Shown here one piece after another: positions 1 through 8,747 of a stretch of 64,000 bases of DNA. The first letter of the stretch is position 1. Each line of letters opens with the position of its first letter. The stretch spans positions 2,418,001 through 2,482,000 of the forward strand of contig NZ_CP024955.1 of the NCBI RefSeq assembly GCF_002804065.1, in the 5' to 3' direction. The notes beneath the pieces were generated by a model. The model was given only the letters and a program-made list of their open reading frames with translations. It had not been told where the DNA came from and did no database searches. A program made the position numbers and the translations under genes. Source of the stretch: Kyrpidia spormannii (GTDB taxonomy: Bacteria; Bacillota; Bacilli; Kyrpidiales; Kyrpidiaceae).

Positions 1-78
1 AGCTTATTGTTCGCATTATACCAAATTGAAATCATCCGGTCATGCATTTTTTGTGAAGATCGGGTGAAGCAATGCCGT

Positions 79-573
79 TTATTGGACCGACCCGGATTCC
101 CAATAATCCGCCGGAGCCTTATCGTGGGCGATTCGCGCCGAGGCCGCCGCCGCCAGGCCGGCCACCAGATCATCGAGAAACGTATGAATCGCCGGGCCCT
201 TTTCGTTTAATTTCGCCAGAATGCCCGTTTTCTCTTTATCAAGGTACCCGAAGCTGGTCAATCCGATCGACCCGTAAACGTTGGTAATGGCTAATGCCAT
301 AATCTCATCCACGCCGTACAGGGGCTCATCTCTTTCCATAATCGACTGCAAAGGCTCTGGCAGCAGCTTCTTCTCCGCCAATTCGTCCAAAGCAATTCCC
401 GTGTAAAGGGCGTGCTGCACCTCCCGCTTCTCCAACACCGTGAGCACACTTTCCACGCACTCTTCCAAAGTCAACTTCGGGTGAAACGGTTTTTGAAGCA
501 TGAGCACGATCTCGGCGATATCTTGGATTTGTACCCCCCGCCGAGCCAACAATTCCACCATTGAAGGCGCCAT
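79..573 (-). CDS. Phosphatidylglycerophosphatase A family protein (YutG-like)
   Basis: A 164-residue protein of the PgpA/YutG family, which dephosphorylates phosphatidylglycerophosphate in phospholipid synthesis or acts on related phosphates. The family core is visible: YGSIGLTSFGYLDKEK near the middle, then TFLDDLVAGLAAAASARIAH near the C-terminus, with conserved Asp pairs. The ATG at 573 was chosen because GGAGGAGGGG sits seven bases upstream; an earlier in-frame TTG at 591 has no comparable site. The gene starts about 20 bases after the dnaE stop and so probably closes the dnaE transcript. The exact substrate cannot be read from the sequence. Confidence 0.85.
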   Translation of the reverse strand: MAPSMVELLARRGVQIQDIAEIVLMLQKPFHPKLTLEECVESVLTVLEKREVQHALYTGIALDELAEKKLLPEPLQSIMERDEPLYGVDEIMALAITNVYGSIGLTSFGYLDKEKTGILAKLNEKGPAIHTFLDDLVAGLAAAASARIAHDKAPADYWESGSVQ

Positions 574-591
574 AAACGCCCCTCCTCCCAA

Positions 592-3500
592 CTAGGTCAA
601 ATGATACACGATGGAACTCTCTCCCAGCAACGCTTCCACATCCGATGTCAGTCCGGGACCGGGTTGCACCCGCCACCTGTCTCCGAGTTCCCGGACGTCC
701 CGGCTGGAACGAACCAGGCGAACCCGCCAGCTCCCGGGATGCCGGGCCAACACCTGCCCCAGTTGCTTCAGCGTCTCCGGCCCACCCCGCTTCACTCGGA
801 TGTAGACCCGGGCTCCGGTGAACGTCAGCCCCATCAACTCTTTTTCATGCCGAATTTTCTCCTGTTCATTCTCCGAACTCGCCCGGCGTCCGGGGCTCTC
901 CTCGCCAAAAAACGTCAACTGGGCACCGCCCCCGCCCCAGTGACTCTCCCGCTCTAAGCGGCCGAGCAATTCATCCCGGTTCTCACCCAGTTCATCGAAA
1001 GCACCGGCTCGAATCAGCGCCTCCACCGTCCGTCGATGGCACGCCCGGTGATCCACCCGGGACAGAAAATCCTCGAAAGAGTGAAACGGCCCCGCCCTCC
1101 GGGCGCCAAGCACCGCCTGGACCGCAGCTTGGCCCACATGTTTAATCGCTCCCAAGGCGAAACGGATCTTGCCATCTTCCCTCACCGTAAACCCCGCCCC
1201 GCTGGTTTGCACCGAAGGGGGCAATACCTCGATGCCCCGCTGAAAAGCCTCTTCCACGTATTGGGCCACCTTATCGGCCGAAGCCATGGCAGCGGACAGC
1301 AGGGAAGCGAAAAACTCCGCGGGGTAGTGCGCCTTGAGATACGCGGTACGCCAGGATAACACAGCGTATGCAACCGCGTGGGAGCGGTTGAACCCATAAT
1401 CGGCAAAGCGCACGATGAGGTCGTACAGTTCCTCGGCCAAATCCCTGGGATGTCCCTGCCTAAGGCATCCGGCCACAAAGGCCGCGCGCTGTTGTTCTAA
1501 AACCTCTCTTTTCTTCTTGCCCACCGCCCGGCGGAGAACATCGGCCTGGCCGAGCGTGAATCCCGCCATCCGCGAGGCGATCTGCATGATCTGCTCCTGA
1601 TACACCACAATTCCGTAGGTATCTCGGAGAATCGGTTCCAAATCCGGGTGGGGATAGTGGATCGGCACCCGACCGTGCTTGGCGTCGATGTATCGGCTGA
1701 TATTCTCCATCGGCCCCGGGCGGTACAAGGAGATCACCGCCACGATGTCTTCAAAACAGTTCGGCTGCAAGTCCCGCAAAACATGTTTTACCCCGGAAGA
1801 CTCGAGCTGAAAACACCCGTCCGTATCGCCCCGGCCCAGAAGTTCATAGGTTTTCGGATCGGTGTACTCCTCGTCGATTTCCACAGCATGCCCCAGGCGC
1901 TCCCCCGCCAACTCCCGGGTGTGCTCAATGATCGAAAGGGTGCGCAACCCCAGGAAATCCATTTTCAATAACCCCACGGCTTCAAGGGAAGCCATGTCGT
2001 ACTGGGTAATCAACCCTCCCTCCGGGGTGCGCTGCACCGGGACGATATCGGTCAAGGCCGAAGGGGCAATCACAACCCCGGCGGCGTGGGTCGACGTGTG
2101 ACGGGGCAACCCTTCCAGTCCCTTAGCCACCGTCAGCAACGTCCGGACCTGCTCATTCTCATCCTTCAACGCCCGAAGTCGGGGTTCCTCCACCAAAGCT
2201 TGGTCCAACGTGATTCCCAAGGAAGCCGGCACGAGTTTCGCCACCCGGTCCACCAAAGCCGGTGGGAGACCGGTCACCCGACCGGCGTCCCGAATGGCCG
2301 CCCGGGCCGCCATGGTTCCGAAGGTAATAATCTGGGCGACCCGATCCTGGCCGTATTTTTGGGCCACGTAATCAATGACTTCAAAACGGCGTTCATCTTC
2401 AAAATCGATGTCGATATCGGGCATGCTCACCCGCTCCGGGTTCAAGAAGCGCTCGAACAACAGGTGGTGGCGCACGGGATCCACCCCGGTAATCCCCAGG
2501 GCGTACGCCACCAAACTTCCCGCTGCCGATCCCCGCCCGGGGCCGGTGGCAATGCCGCGTTCCCGACTGTACCGAATAAAATCCCACACGATCAGAAAAT
2601 AGCTCGCAAATCCCATCCGGGCGATGACGCTGAGCTCGTGCTCCAATCGGTCCCGGTACGAAGTGGGTATGGGATCGCCCACCCGCTGTCGGAGGCCCTC
2701 CTGACATAACCGCCGGAGGTATCCATCCGGGCTCTCCCCTCCGGGCACGTCAAAAGAAGGCAGCAACACCCGGCCCAGAGGCAACTCCACCCGGCACCGC
2801 TCTGCAATCTCCAAAGCGGCGTTCACGGCCTGGGGGAGGTGTGCAAACCGTGCCCGCATCTCGGCGGAAGAGGCAAACCACTGAGGGGAAGGGGAGGGTG
2901 GCGGGGCCCCGTCATCCCCTTGCCGGAGGGCTTGCACCACCCGGGCCAGGGGCGCGTCCTCGGGGTCGATGTAATGCACGTCCGCCGTGGCGACCGGCAG
3001 GAGTCCATACTCTTCCCCGAGAGAAACCAACCGGTAGTGGCTCAAACGCCCCCTTTCACTTCCGTCGTCCTGCACTTCCAGCCACGCCCGGTTTGGCCCG
3101 AACACTTCGACAAACCGCCGCAGCCAGTCCCGGGCCCTTTCCGTATCGCCCCGGGCCAAAGCCGCATCCACCGGGCCCTCTGCGCCGCCGGAAAGCAAAA
3201 ACAGGCCGGGGGCGTGCGCTTTCACCGCCTCCCAGGACACCCCCACCTCCGGTCCGTCATGAGCCAGGCTCACCAGGCGAATCAGCCCTCGAAAACCCTC
3301 TTCCGACTCGGCCAAAAGAACCACGGCCGGCGGATCCCCTCTCGACGGCCTCTGAGGGCTTTCTTCGACCAGGGGAATCTGGGCTCCCAGGATCGGCCGG
3401 ATCCCCGCCTCCTTGGCCAATCGAACGAACCGAATCGCCGCGTACAAATTCGCCCAATCGGTGATGGCGACCCCAGGCATCCCTTCCGCCACGACCCGTT

Positions 3501-3636
3501 GGATCAAGGCTTCCAGGCGGCAAACACCCCGAAGCAAAGAATACGCGCTATGAACATGAAGATGCACAAAGGTGCCTTCTTGACCCGTATCCCTACACCT
3601 CCAAGCCTCGGGGACAAAAAAGGCCGCCTCAGCCAC
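592..3636 (-). CDS. dnaE: DNA polymerase III subunit alpha, DnaE type, short C-terminus
   Basis: Replicative C-family polymerase. The N-terminal PHP domain begins at HLHVHSAYSLL (about residue 25). The palm carries the catalytic triad PDIDIDF (Asp407, 409, 411), followed by the fingers and the helix-hairpin-helix region. Length is 1014 residues against roughly 1100-1160 for most DnaE. After KELMGLTFTGA (about residue 942) only 72 residues follow, and they resemble the extreme C-terminal domain, so the OB-fold that normally lies between appears missing. The start is uncertain: GTG at 3636 gives this length, while GTG at 3567 has a better ribosome site (AAGAAGG, 7-base spacing) and gives 991 residues. 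It lies 18 bases downstream of ytoI, as in Bacillus-like gene orders. Confidence 0.95.
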   Translation of the reverse strand: MAEAAFFVPEAWRCRDTGQEGTFVHLHVHSAYSLLRGVCRLEALIQRVVAEGMPGVAITDWANLYAAIRFVRLAKEAGIRPILGAQIPLVEESPQRPSRGDPPAVVLLAESEEGFRGLIRLVSLAHDGPEVGVSWEAVKAHAPGLFLLSGGAEGPVDAALARGDTERARDWLRRFVEVFGPNRAWLEVQDDGSERGRLSHYRLVSLGEEYGLLPVATADVHYIDPEDAPLARVVQALRQGDDGAPPPSPSPQWFASSAEMRARFAHLPQAVNAALEIAERCRVELPLGRVLLPSFDVPGGESPDGYLRRLCQEGLRQRVGDPIPTSYRDRLEHELSVIARMGFASYFLIVWDFIRYSRERGIATGPGRGSAAGSLVAYALGITGVDPVRHHLLFERFLNPERVSMPDIDIDFEDERRFEVIDYVAQKYGQDRVAQIITFGTMAARAAIRDAGRVTGLPPALVDRVAKLVPASLGITLDQALVEEPRLRALKDENEQVRTLLTVAKGLEGLPRHTSTHAAGVVIAPSALTDIVPVQRTPEGGLITQYDMASLEAVGLLKMDFLGLRTLSIIEHTRELAGERLGHAVEIDEEYTDPKTYELLGRGDTDGCFQLESSGVKHVLRDLQPNCFEDIVAVISLYRPGPMENISRYIDAKHGRVPIHYPHPDLEPILRDTYGIVVYQEQIMQIASRMAGFTLGQADVLRRAVGKKKREVLEQQRAAFVAGCLRQGHPRDLAEELYDLIVRFADYGFNRSHAVAYAVLSWRTAYLKAHYPAEFFASLLSAAMASADKVAQYVEEAFQRGIEVLPPSVQTSGAGFTVREDGKIRFALGAIKHVGQAAVQAVLGARRAGPFHSFEDFLSRVDHRACHRRTVEALIRAGAFDELGENRDELLGRLERESHWGGGGAQLTFFGEESPGRRASSENEQEKIRHEKELMGLTFTGARVYIRVKRGGPETLKQLGQVLARHPGSWRVRLVRSSRDVRELGDRWRVQPGPGLTSDVEALLGESSIVYHLT

Positions 3637-3653
3637 CGGCGGCGCACCCCGCG

Positions 3654-4961
3654 TTACCGTTCCAGCACCTGGGCGGTAAACAAGGCCTTTCCGACCAATT
3701 CCCCATTATGATAGAGCTCTACGTCGGCTTTGCCAAATTTCCGGCCCATGTCAATCGCCGCGGCCTTCACCGACAAGGTGCTGTCAATCTGGATCGGTTT
3801 GAGGAAATAGATGGAGACATTCTCGACCACCATGTCCGAGTGCCGACTACGGCGGATGGCACTGGACCCGGCTTCGGCGATGAGGGTCATCAACACCCCT
3901 GTGGACACACCGCCGAGCCGATTGCTCATCTGGGGGGTAATATCCCCGACCAACCATACGGTGCGATCAGGGCCTTTTTCTTCTTTAAATTGGCTGAGGA
4001 TGATATCCTCGATGGTCTGGCCGACCTGGGGCTGCTTTTGCATGTACTGCAGCGCCTTGATAACATCTTGACGGCTGATCACTCCCATCAGCCGGCGATT
4101 TTCAACCACGGGCAACAGCTCGATACCTTCCCACACCATGATATGAGCCGCCGAGGCCACCGACGTCTTGGGCGTCACCGTGATGGGATTCTTCGACATC
4201 AGCCGTTCCACCGGGGCTTCGTCTGGCTCCCCGGTAACGTCTTTGGACGTGAGCATCCCCACGACCCGGAACTGCGGATCCACCACCGGAAATCGGCTGT
4301 GCCCCGTCAGGTTCACCAAAGCCCGATAGTCCCCGGCCCGGGCGGACAGGGAGATGCTGACCGGCTTGGTATCCCCGATCAGATCTTCAACCAGAACGAT
4401 CTCTTTCTTGATCAGCCGGTCATAAATGGCGCGATTGATCAACGTCGCAATGGTGAAGGTATCGTAGGCCGAAGAGATCAGCGGCAATTCCCGCCGATCC
4501 GCCAGCTCCTTCACCTCGTCGTTGGTATCGAATCCCCCGGTAATCAACACCGCCGCCCCGTGCTCCAGGGAAGCCCGGTGCGCTTCTTCCCGGTTGCCGA
4601 CGATGAGCAGGCAATCCTTGTCGATATAGCGCAGCATCGCGTCGATCTCCATGGCGCCAATGACAAACTTCGTCAGCGTTTTGTGCAGCCCACCGCGGCC
4701 CGCGAGGACCGTACCATCCACGATATTGACCACTTCCGCAAAGGTCAAGCGCTCGATATTCTTCTTTTGCTGCTTTTCGATCCGGACCGTGCCCACGCGC
4801 TCGATGGTGCTGACGATCCCCCGCATCTCCGCCTCTTTGATCGCCCGATACGCCGTTCCTTCACTGACGTCCATCATCTTGGCAATCTGCCGGACGGAGA
4901 TCTTACTTCCCACGGCCAAATCCTCAATATGTTGTAAAATGAGTTCGTGTTTGGTCGCCAT
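3654..4961 (-). CDS. ytoI: HTH-DRTGG-CBS-hotdog regulator-like protein YtoI
   Basis: 435-residue multidomain protein matching Bacillus YtoI in architecture and length. In order: an N-terminal winged-helix-like HTH (about 1-70, with VRQIAKMMDVSEGTAYRAI), a DRTGG domain (about 75-190, containing ITGGFDTNDEV), two CBS repeats (about 195-310) and a C-terminal hotdog thioesterase-like domain (about 325-435). CBS pairs usually bind adenine nucleotides, so a nucleotide- or acyl-CoA-sensing regulator is inferred; the actual role is unknown. The ATG at 4961 has GGAGGCGGG six bases upstream, which outranks longer in-frame starts. It is divergent from a hotdog thioesterase gene and leads the ytoI-dnaE-pgpA-like transcript. 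Confidence 0.9.
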   Translation of the reverse strand: MATKHELILQHIEDLAVGSKISVRQIAKMMDVSEGTAYRAIKEAEMRGIVSTIERVGTVRIEKQQKKNIERLTFAEVVNIVDGTVLAGRGGLHKTLTKFVIGAMEIDAMLRYIDKDCLLIVGNREEAHRASLEHGAAVLITGGFDTNDEVKELADRRELPLISSAYDTFTIATLINRAIYDRLIKKEIVLVEDLIGDTKPVSISLSARAGDYRALVNLTGHSRFPVVDPQFRVVGMLTSKDVTGEPDEAPVERLMSKNPITVTPKTSVASAAHIMVWEGIELLPVVENRRLMGVISRQDVIKALQYMQKQPQVGQTIEDIILSQFKEEKGPDRTVWLVGDITPQMSNRLGGVSTGVLMTLIAEAGSSAIRRSRHSDMVVENVSIYFLKPIQIDSTLSVKAAAIDMGRKFGKADVELYHNGELVGKALFTAQVLER

Positions 4962-5074
4962 AACCCGCCTCCGTGACCGGCCATTTCTAAGCGTATTATA
5001 CTGTGAAACGGGCGTTGCTGACCAGTATGGATCATGAACACGACAACCTCCAACAGGGAAAGGAGACGACAAAG

Positions 5075-5524
5075 GTGCAAGTTTCTCTAGAAATCATCGT
5101 CCGCTCGACGGAGATCGATGTCAATGGGCATGTCAACAATGCCAAATATCTCGAGTATATGGAGTGGGGGCGGGAGGAATGGTACGAACGAGCTGATCTT
5201 CCCTACGACCGATTTTTGGCCATGGGTATCCAAACGGTAACGGTGAACATCAATATTAACTATCGCCGGGAATGTCGTCAAGGTGACCACCTGACGATTT
5301 GGACCAAACCATTGCGACGGGGACGAACGAGCTTCGTCCTGAAGCAGGAGATCCTCAATGAACGGGGAGAAGTGGCAGCCGATGCCGAAGTCACCAGCGT
5401 TTGCATGGACGTCGCCACCCGGCGATCCCGCCCGCTTCCCGACGAACTCGCCCGGTACTTTCCTACATATAATCCCGATGAATCTTCCGGGGGTCCGCAG
5501 GATCCCGCCGGGAAAGCTGAGTGA
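5075..5524 (+). CDS. Acyl-CoA thioesterase, 4HBT hotdog family
   Basis: 149-residue hotdog-fold protein of the 4-hydroxybenzoyl-CoA thioesterase type (YbgC/FadM-like). The family signature EIDVNGHVNNAKYLEYMEWG includes the catalytic-loop Asp of these enzymes, followed by the NININYRRECRQGD strand. It probably hydrolyses short or medium acyl-CoA in the cytoplasm; substrate unknown. The GTG at 5075 was chosen because AAAGGAG lies nine bases upstream; an ATG at 5003 would add 24 non-homologous residues. It diverges from ytoI, which also carries a hotdog domain, and its last 62 bases overlap the convergent small membrane-protein gene. Confidence 0.82.
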   Translation: MQVSLEIIVRSTEIDVNGHVNNAKYLEYMEWGREEWYERADLPYDRFLAMGIQTVTVNININYRRECRQGDHLTIWTKPLRRGRTSFVLKQEILNERGEVAADAEVTSVCMDVATRRSRPLPDELARYFPTYNPDESSGGPQDPAGKAE

Positions 5525-5768
5525 TCTGCCGGGACGCCGCCCGGCGAACGGCCAAGGGCACTTGGTCCGGCGCCCTTCGCTCCCGGTCCACCTCCATCAA
5601 TCGGTACAAAAAACTGCCCAAGGCCACGAGGGCAAGGGCCATCCACGCGGCGGCAAAGGTGGCCGCCTGGGGAGAATCCGGCTGGGGCAACCGGGGCAGA
5701 CCGTAGATCAAAAGTACCCCTGCACAGACCATACCCACAAAGGTCCAAAAGAAGGTTTTCGGCCGCAC
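5463..5768 (-). CDS. Small two-helix membrane protein, function unknown
   Basis: A 101-residue protein that I do not recognise. Two hydrophobic segments are visible, one right after the N-terminus (WTFVGMVCAGVLLIYGLP) and one around residues 35-60 (ATFAAAWMALALVALGSFLY), followed by a basic, charged tail. The GTG at 5768 is preceded by AAAGGAGGGG at a good distance, which supports real translation. The 3' end overlaps the convergent thioesterase gene by 62 bases, which is unusual, and the tail could be spurious if the reading frame is shorter in relatives. Confidence 0.6.
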   Translation of the reverse strand: MRPKTFFWTFVGMVCAGVLLIYGLPRLPQPDSPQAATFAAAWMALALVALGSFLYRLMEVDRERRAPDQVPLAVRRAASRQITQLSRRDPADPRKIHRDYM

Positions 5769-5962
5769 GTTGACCCCTCCTTTTGGTACAAGGCTATGCA
5801 CCCGTCCAATCCGATATGCGAAAAGCCACCGGTCCGCCCGGAGCACCACTGGCGGGCGCAACCGATGGGCAGGGTAAAATGGGGGCCGCATAGAGGGGCC
5901 CCACCGCGGCCACAATAACGCTGGGCAAACACCCAACCTTACGCCGAAGGGGGCGCAGACAC

Positions 5963-6211
5963 GTGCACGTTCTCGAGAACTTTGAGCAGTGGAAGAACTT
6001 CCTCGGCGACCGGGTTGATCAAGCGCAGGCGGCCGGGATGAGCACCGAGCAGATCCAGCAGATCGCTTATCGAATGGGGGACTTCCTGGCTCGGCAGGTG
6101 GATCCCCAAAACAAACAGGAGCGCCTTCTGCAGGAGATGTGGAAAGTGAGTTCCGAGCAGGACCAACAGGCGCTTGCCCGGATCATGGTCAACTTGGTCA
6201 ACAAAAGCTGA
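5963..6211 (+). CDS. DUF3243 family protein (YmfJ-like)
   Basis: 82-residue soluble, helical protein matching the DUF3243/YmfJ family over its full length: VLENFEQWKNFLGDRV at the start, then FLARQVDPQNKQE and IMVNLVNKS at the end. The function of this Firmicute family is not established. The GTG at 5963 has GAAGGGGG eight bases upstream. The gene stands alone and is followed by a perfect hairpin at 6234-6263. Confidence 0.85.
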   Translation: MHVLENFEQWKNFLGDRVDQAQAAGMSTEQIQQIAYRMGDFLARQVDPQNKQERLLQEMWKVSSEQDQQALARIMVNLVNKS

Positions 6212-6233
6212 CGATGCATGACCGAGAGGTTGA

Positions 6234-6263
6234 AAGGCCCTTCACCGCGGGGTGAAGGGCCTT
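6234..6263. terminator. Hairpin between convergent genes
   Basis: AAGGCCCTTCACC and GGTGAAGGGCCTT form a perfect 13-bp inverted repeat around a short loop. It lies between the DUF3243 gene (+) and ytkL (-). There is no strong T-run on either side, so termination efficiency is uncertain. Confidence 0.6.
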
Positions 6264-6302
6264 CCGCCAGATCTCGGGCCTGACCGCTGTTTGTACCTGC
6301 CG

Positions 6303-6986
6303 TCAGATTTCGAGGCTGCCTTCCACCTCGAGCACCTGGCAGGTAAACCCTTTCCCTCGCACCGCCGAGGCAAAAGCCTGCACATCCTGGGCGATGAGGG
6401 GGAAAGTATTGTAATGCATGGGGATCACCGTCCGGGGGCGGAGCAGTTCCACAGCGTATAATGCGTCTTCGGGGCCCATTGTAAAATTGTCGCCAATGGG
6501 CAAAGCCGCCGCGTCGATGGTGTGGCGATCCCCGATCAGCTTCATATCTCCGAACAGCGCCGTATCCCCGGCGTGATAAAACGTTCTCCCGCCCATCGTC
6601 ACCAAATAACCGCAAGGGTTGCCGCCTTCGTGCACGCCATCCTCGTCTTCGATGCCAGCCCCGTGAAATGCCAGGGTTAGCTTCACTTTTCCAAAGTCGA
6701 ACTGGTGGGATCCGCCCAAATGCATCCCGTGAACTTGGGCGCCTTTTTTTGCACAATACGCCGCCAGTTCAAAGGGAGCGATGATCGGGACATTCAATCG
6801 TTTCGCGATGGCGATGGCGTCCCCGAGATGATCCCCGTGTCCGTGGGTCAACAGCACCGCATCGACCTGTACATCTTCAGGCTTGATCTTGCTGACCGGG
6901 CTGCCGGAAAGGAATGGGTCGATGATCACCCGCTTTCCGTCGGCCTCCACCTCAAAACACGCATGCCCGTGATAGACCAGTTTCAT
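6303..6986 (-). CDS. ytkL: Metal-dependent hydrolase, UPF0173 / YtkL
   Basis: 227-residue metallo-beta-lactamase-fold hydrolase of the UPF0173 family. The metal-binding motif THGHGDHLGD is at about residues 47-56, with further ligands in FYHAGDTALFGDM and the C-terminal MHYNTFP. The protein starts with the family hallmark MKLVYHGHACF, so the ATG at 6986 (AGAGGGG upstream) is secure. It is cytoplasmic; substrate unknown. In Bacillus ytkL also lies near ytoI and dnaE, so the block keeps an ancestral order with local insertions. Confidence 0.92.
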   Translation of the reverse strand: MKLVYHGHACFEVEADGKRVIIDPFLSGSPVSKIKPEDVQVDAVLLTHGHGDHLGDAIAIAKRLNVPIIAPFELAAYCAKKGAQVHGMHLGGSHQFDFGKVKLTLAFHGAGIEDEDGVHEGGNPCGYLVTMGGRTFYHAGDTALFGDMKLIGDRHTIDAAALPIGDNFTMGPEDALYAVELLRPRTVIPMHYNTFPLIAQDVQAFASAVRGKGFTCQVLEVEGSLEI

Positions 6987-7077
6987 CGGATCACCCCTCT
7001 TGGCCCGCCGGACTTCGCCCTGCCGGCGGATGTATGTAAGCGGGAATCGAGACCCTTCTTCATTATAACGCGATTTT

Positions 7078-8619
7078 TTAAAGAAGTCCCATCGCCCGCG
7101 CCACCATCACCGCCATGTCACCCCGGGTTAAGGGTTGATCTGGATGAAACAGACCGTCCGGAAAACCGGCGATAATGCCTTTCGTTCGGAGTGCCGCCAC
7201 GGAGCCCTCGGCCCAGGATCCCTTCAGGTCGGGAAACCCGCTTTCACCGGACGCGGATAGCCCCAGGGTCTTGGCGATCATGGCCGCGCCCTCCGCCCGG
7301 GTCACCGCTCGATCCGGTTCAAACCTCCCGCCCCCAACGCCGTGTACCCAACCCGCCGCCTGAGCTCTGCCGATCACCTCATAGGCCCAGTGGCCCCGGG
7401 AAACATCCGAAAACCCCGCGAACCACGCCGGGGCCGGGCGCAGGGCGTTGACCAACATGGCTGTGGCTTCCGCTCGGCTCACCGCACGGTTCGGATGGAA
7501 CAAGCCGTCCGAATCACCATGAACCCAACTTTTCTCCCACAATTTTAGAATCGCAGGTTCAGCGCCAATATTGAAAATATCGGGAAATGGCCCTCCGCTC
7601 ATGGCGCGCCTGAAAATCCCCCATACCGAAGGGTCTTCTTGGCCCAAGCTCCAGGCAAATCCGCCTCTGAGGCCGTATTTCGCCACCAAAGACAATTTGG
7701 CGGCGATGGTCGTTCGATTGTCGTAATAAATGTCCACCCACCCTGCACCGGCAGAATACCCGTAATGCATGGTTTTCTGCACCGGATCGTAATTGGGTTC
7801 GCCCCCGATCTGGGAGACCAACCGGGAGATGGCAGGATAAGAAATCGAATCGCCGCCCCAGCCATTCACCCACCGCCTGCCGTACAGGGGAACTCCGAGC
7901 AGGAATTTGTCCCTGGGAATCTGGGTCAACATGTATTGGATCGACTGTTCCACCCAGGGATCACCGGCCACGGGACCCGGGGGATCGCCCTGAACCCTCT
8001 CGTCGTAGGTCATGACGGTGATGTAGTCACATAAAGCTGCAAGCGCCTGGTTGTCATAGGCTGCGACCCATCCGGACTGGACCGGCCCCTGAATAGCCGG
8101 CACCGTTGCCGCCAATTGTTTTGACGGGGGGAGATCGTTGCGAAGGGCCTGAACAAAGGCTGTCAAGGCACCCCGGTCTGCAACCGTCAGATTCTCCAGA
8201 TCGACGATGACCCCATCTAAGTTCCGCCCGCTCACAATCCCCGCGATTTGGGCCGCCAGGGCGGGCCCGTTCGCCAAAGCTCTTCGCCCGGCCTCCCGGT
8301 TCCAATCGTTTCCGATAAAAGGCACCACTTCAAGTCCGCGATCATGGGCCGCTTGCACCAGCCCATCGTCCACGTAATTCGCCAAACTTCCGTCCGGTTG
8401 AATTTGGAAGAAATCTGGAGACACCACATCCGCGTTCCCGGCGATCCGGTCCAGAAGCCCCAGTCGCGCCTCTCGACTGAAGCCCGACAGATACACGAGA
8501 GACACCGGGCTGCCGGGGCCCGCCGAAGCCGGAGCCACAGCACCGCCTGTGAAAATCGCCGCAATGGCCAGCACCACCGCCGCCAGCTCCAGGGCGATGC
8601 GCCTCACCTTCTCCCTCAC
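7078..8619 (-). CDS. Secreted GH18-family glycoside hydrolase with SLH repeats
   Basis: 513-residue exported protein. A signal peptide covers about residues 1-33 (basic MREKVRRI, hydrophobic core, ending APASAG). Residues about 38-345 form a GH18-like TIM barrel; the catalytic stretch NLDGVIVDLEN keeps Asp135, Asp140 and the acid Glu142. Three SLH-type repeats follow (about 350-513; for example FSDVSRGHWAYEVIGRAQ), which would anchor it to the wall polymer. Related domains occur in spore-cortex enzymes such as YaaH, so peptidoglycan or spore-coat remodelling is inferred. The GTG at 8619 has GGGGGTGA upstream. It is a single gene flanked by noncoding DNA. Confidence 0.88.
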   Translation of the reverse strand: MREKVRRIALELAAVVLAIAAIFTGGAVAPASAGPGSPVSLVYLSGFSREARLGLLDRIAGNADVVSPDFFQIQPDGSLANYVDDGLVQAAHDRGLEVVPFIGNDWNREAGRRALANGPALAAQIAGIVSGRNLDGVIVDLENLTVADRGALTAFVQALRNDLPPSKQLAATVPAIQGPVQSGWVAAYDNQALAALCDYITVMTYDERVQGDPPGPVAGDPWVEQSIQYMLTQIPRDKFLLGVPLYGRRWVNGWGGDSISYPAISRLVSQIGGEPNYDPVQKTMHYGYSAGAGWVDIYYDNRTTIAAKLSLVAKYGLRGGFAWSLGQEDPSVWGIFRRAMSGGPFPDIFNIGAEPAILKLWEKSWVHGDSDGLFHPNRAVSRAEATAMLVNALRPAPAWFAGFSDVSRGHWAYEVIGRAQAAGWVHGVGGGRFEPDRAVTRAEGAAMIAKTLGLSASGESGFPDLKGSWAEGSVAALRTKGIIAGFPDGLFHPDQPLTRGDMAVMVARAMGLL

Positions 8620-8747
8620 ATTCTCTCACCCCCTGACTCTTTCATCCTACCAGGGTGAGAGAATGCTAGCTTCAGGAACTGAGTGGGCGACCGCCCATAT
8701 TTTTTATGGGAATCCTCAATATTCCATGCGGTGTCCGGTCGTTTCGA

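Noticed and set aside
2839-3711. Open frame of 290 codons antisense to dnaE
   Set aside because: GC-rich shadow frame: no ribosome site, no recognisable protein pattern, Pro/Arg/His-rich composition; dnaE opposite is unambiguous.
3708-4937. Open frame of 409 codons antisense to ytoI
   Set aside because: His/Arg/Gln-rich translation without motifs; covers a gene with four clear domains.
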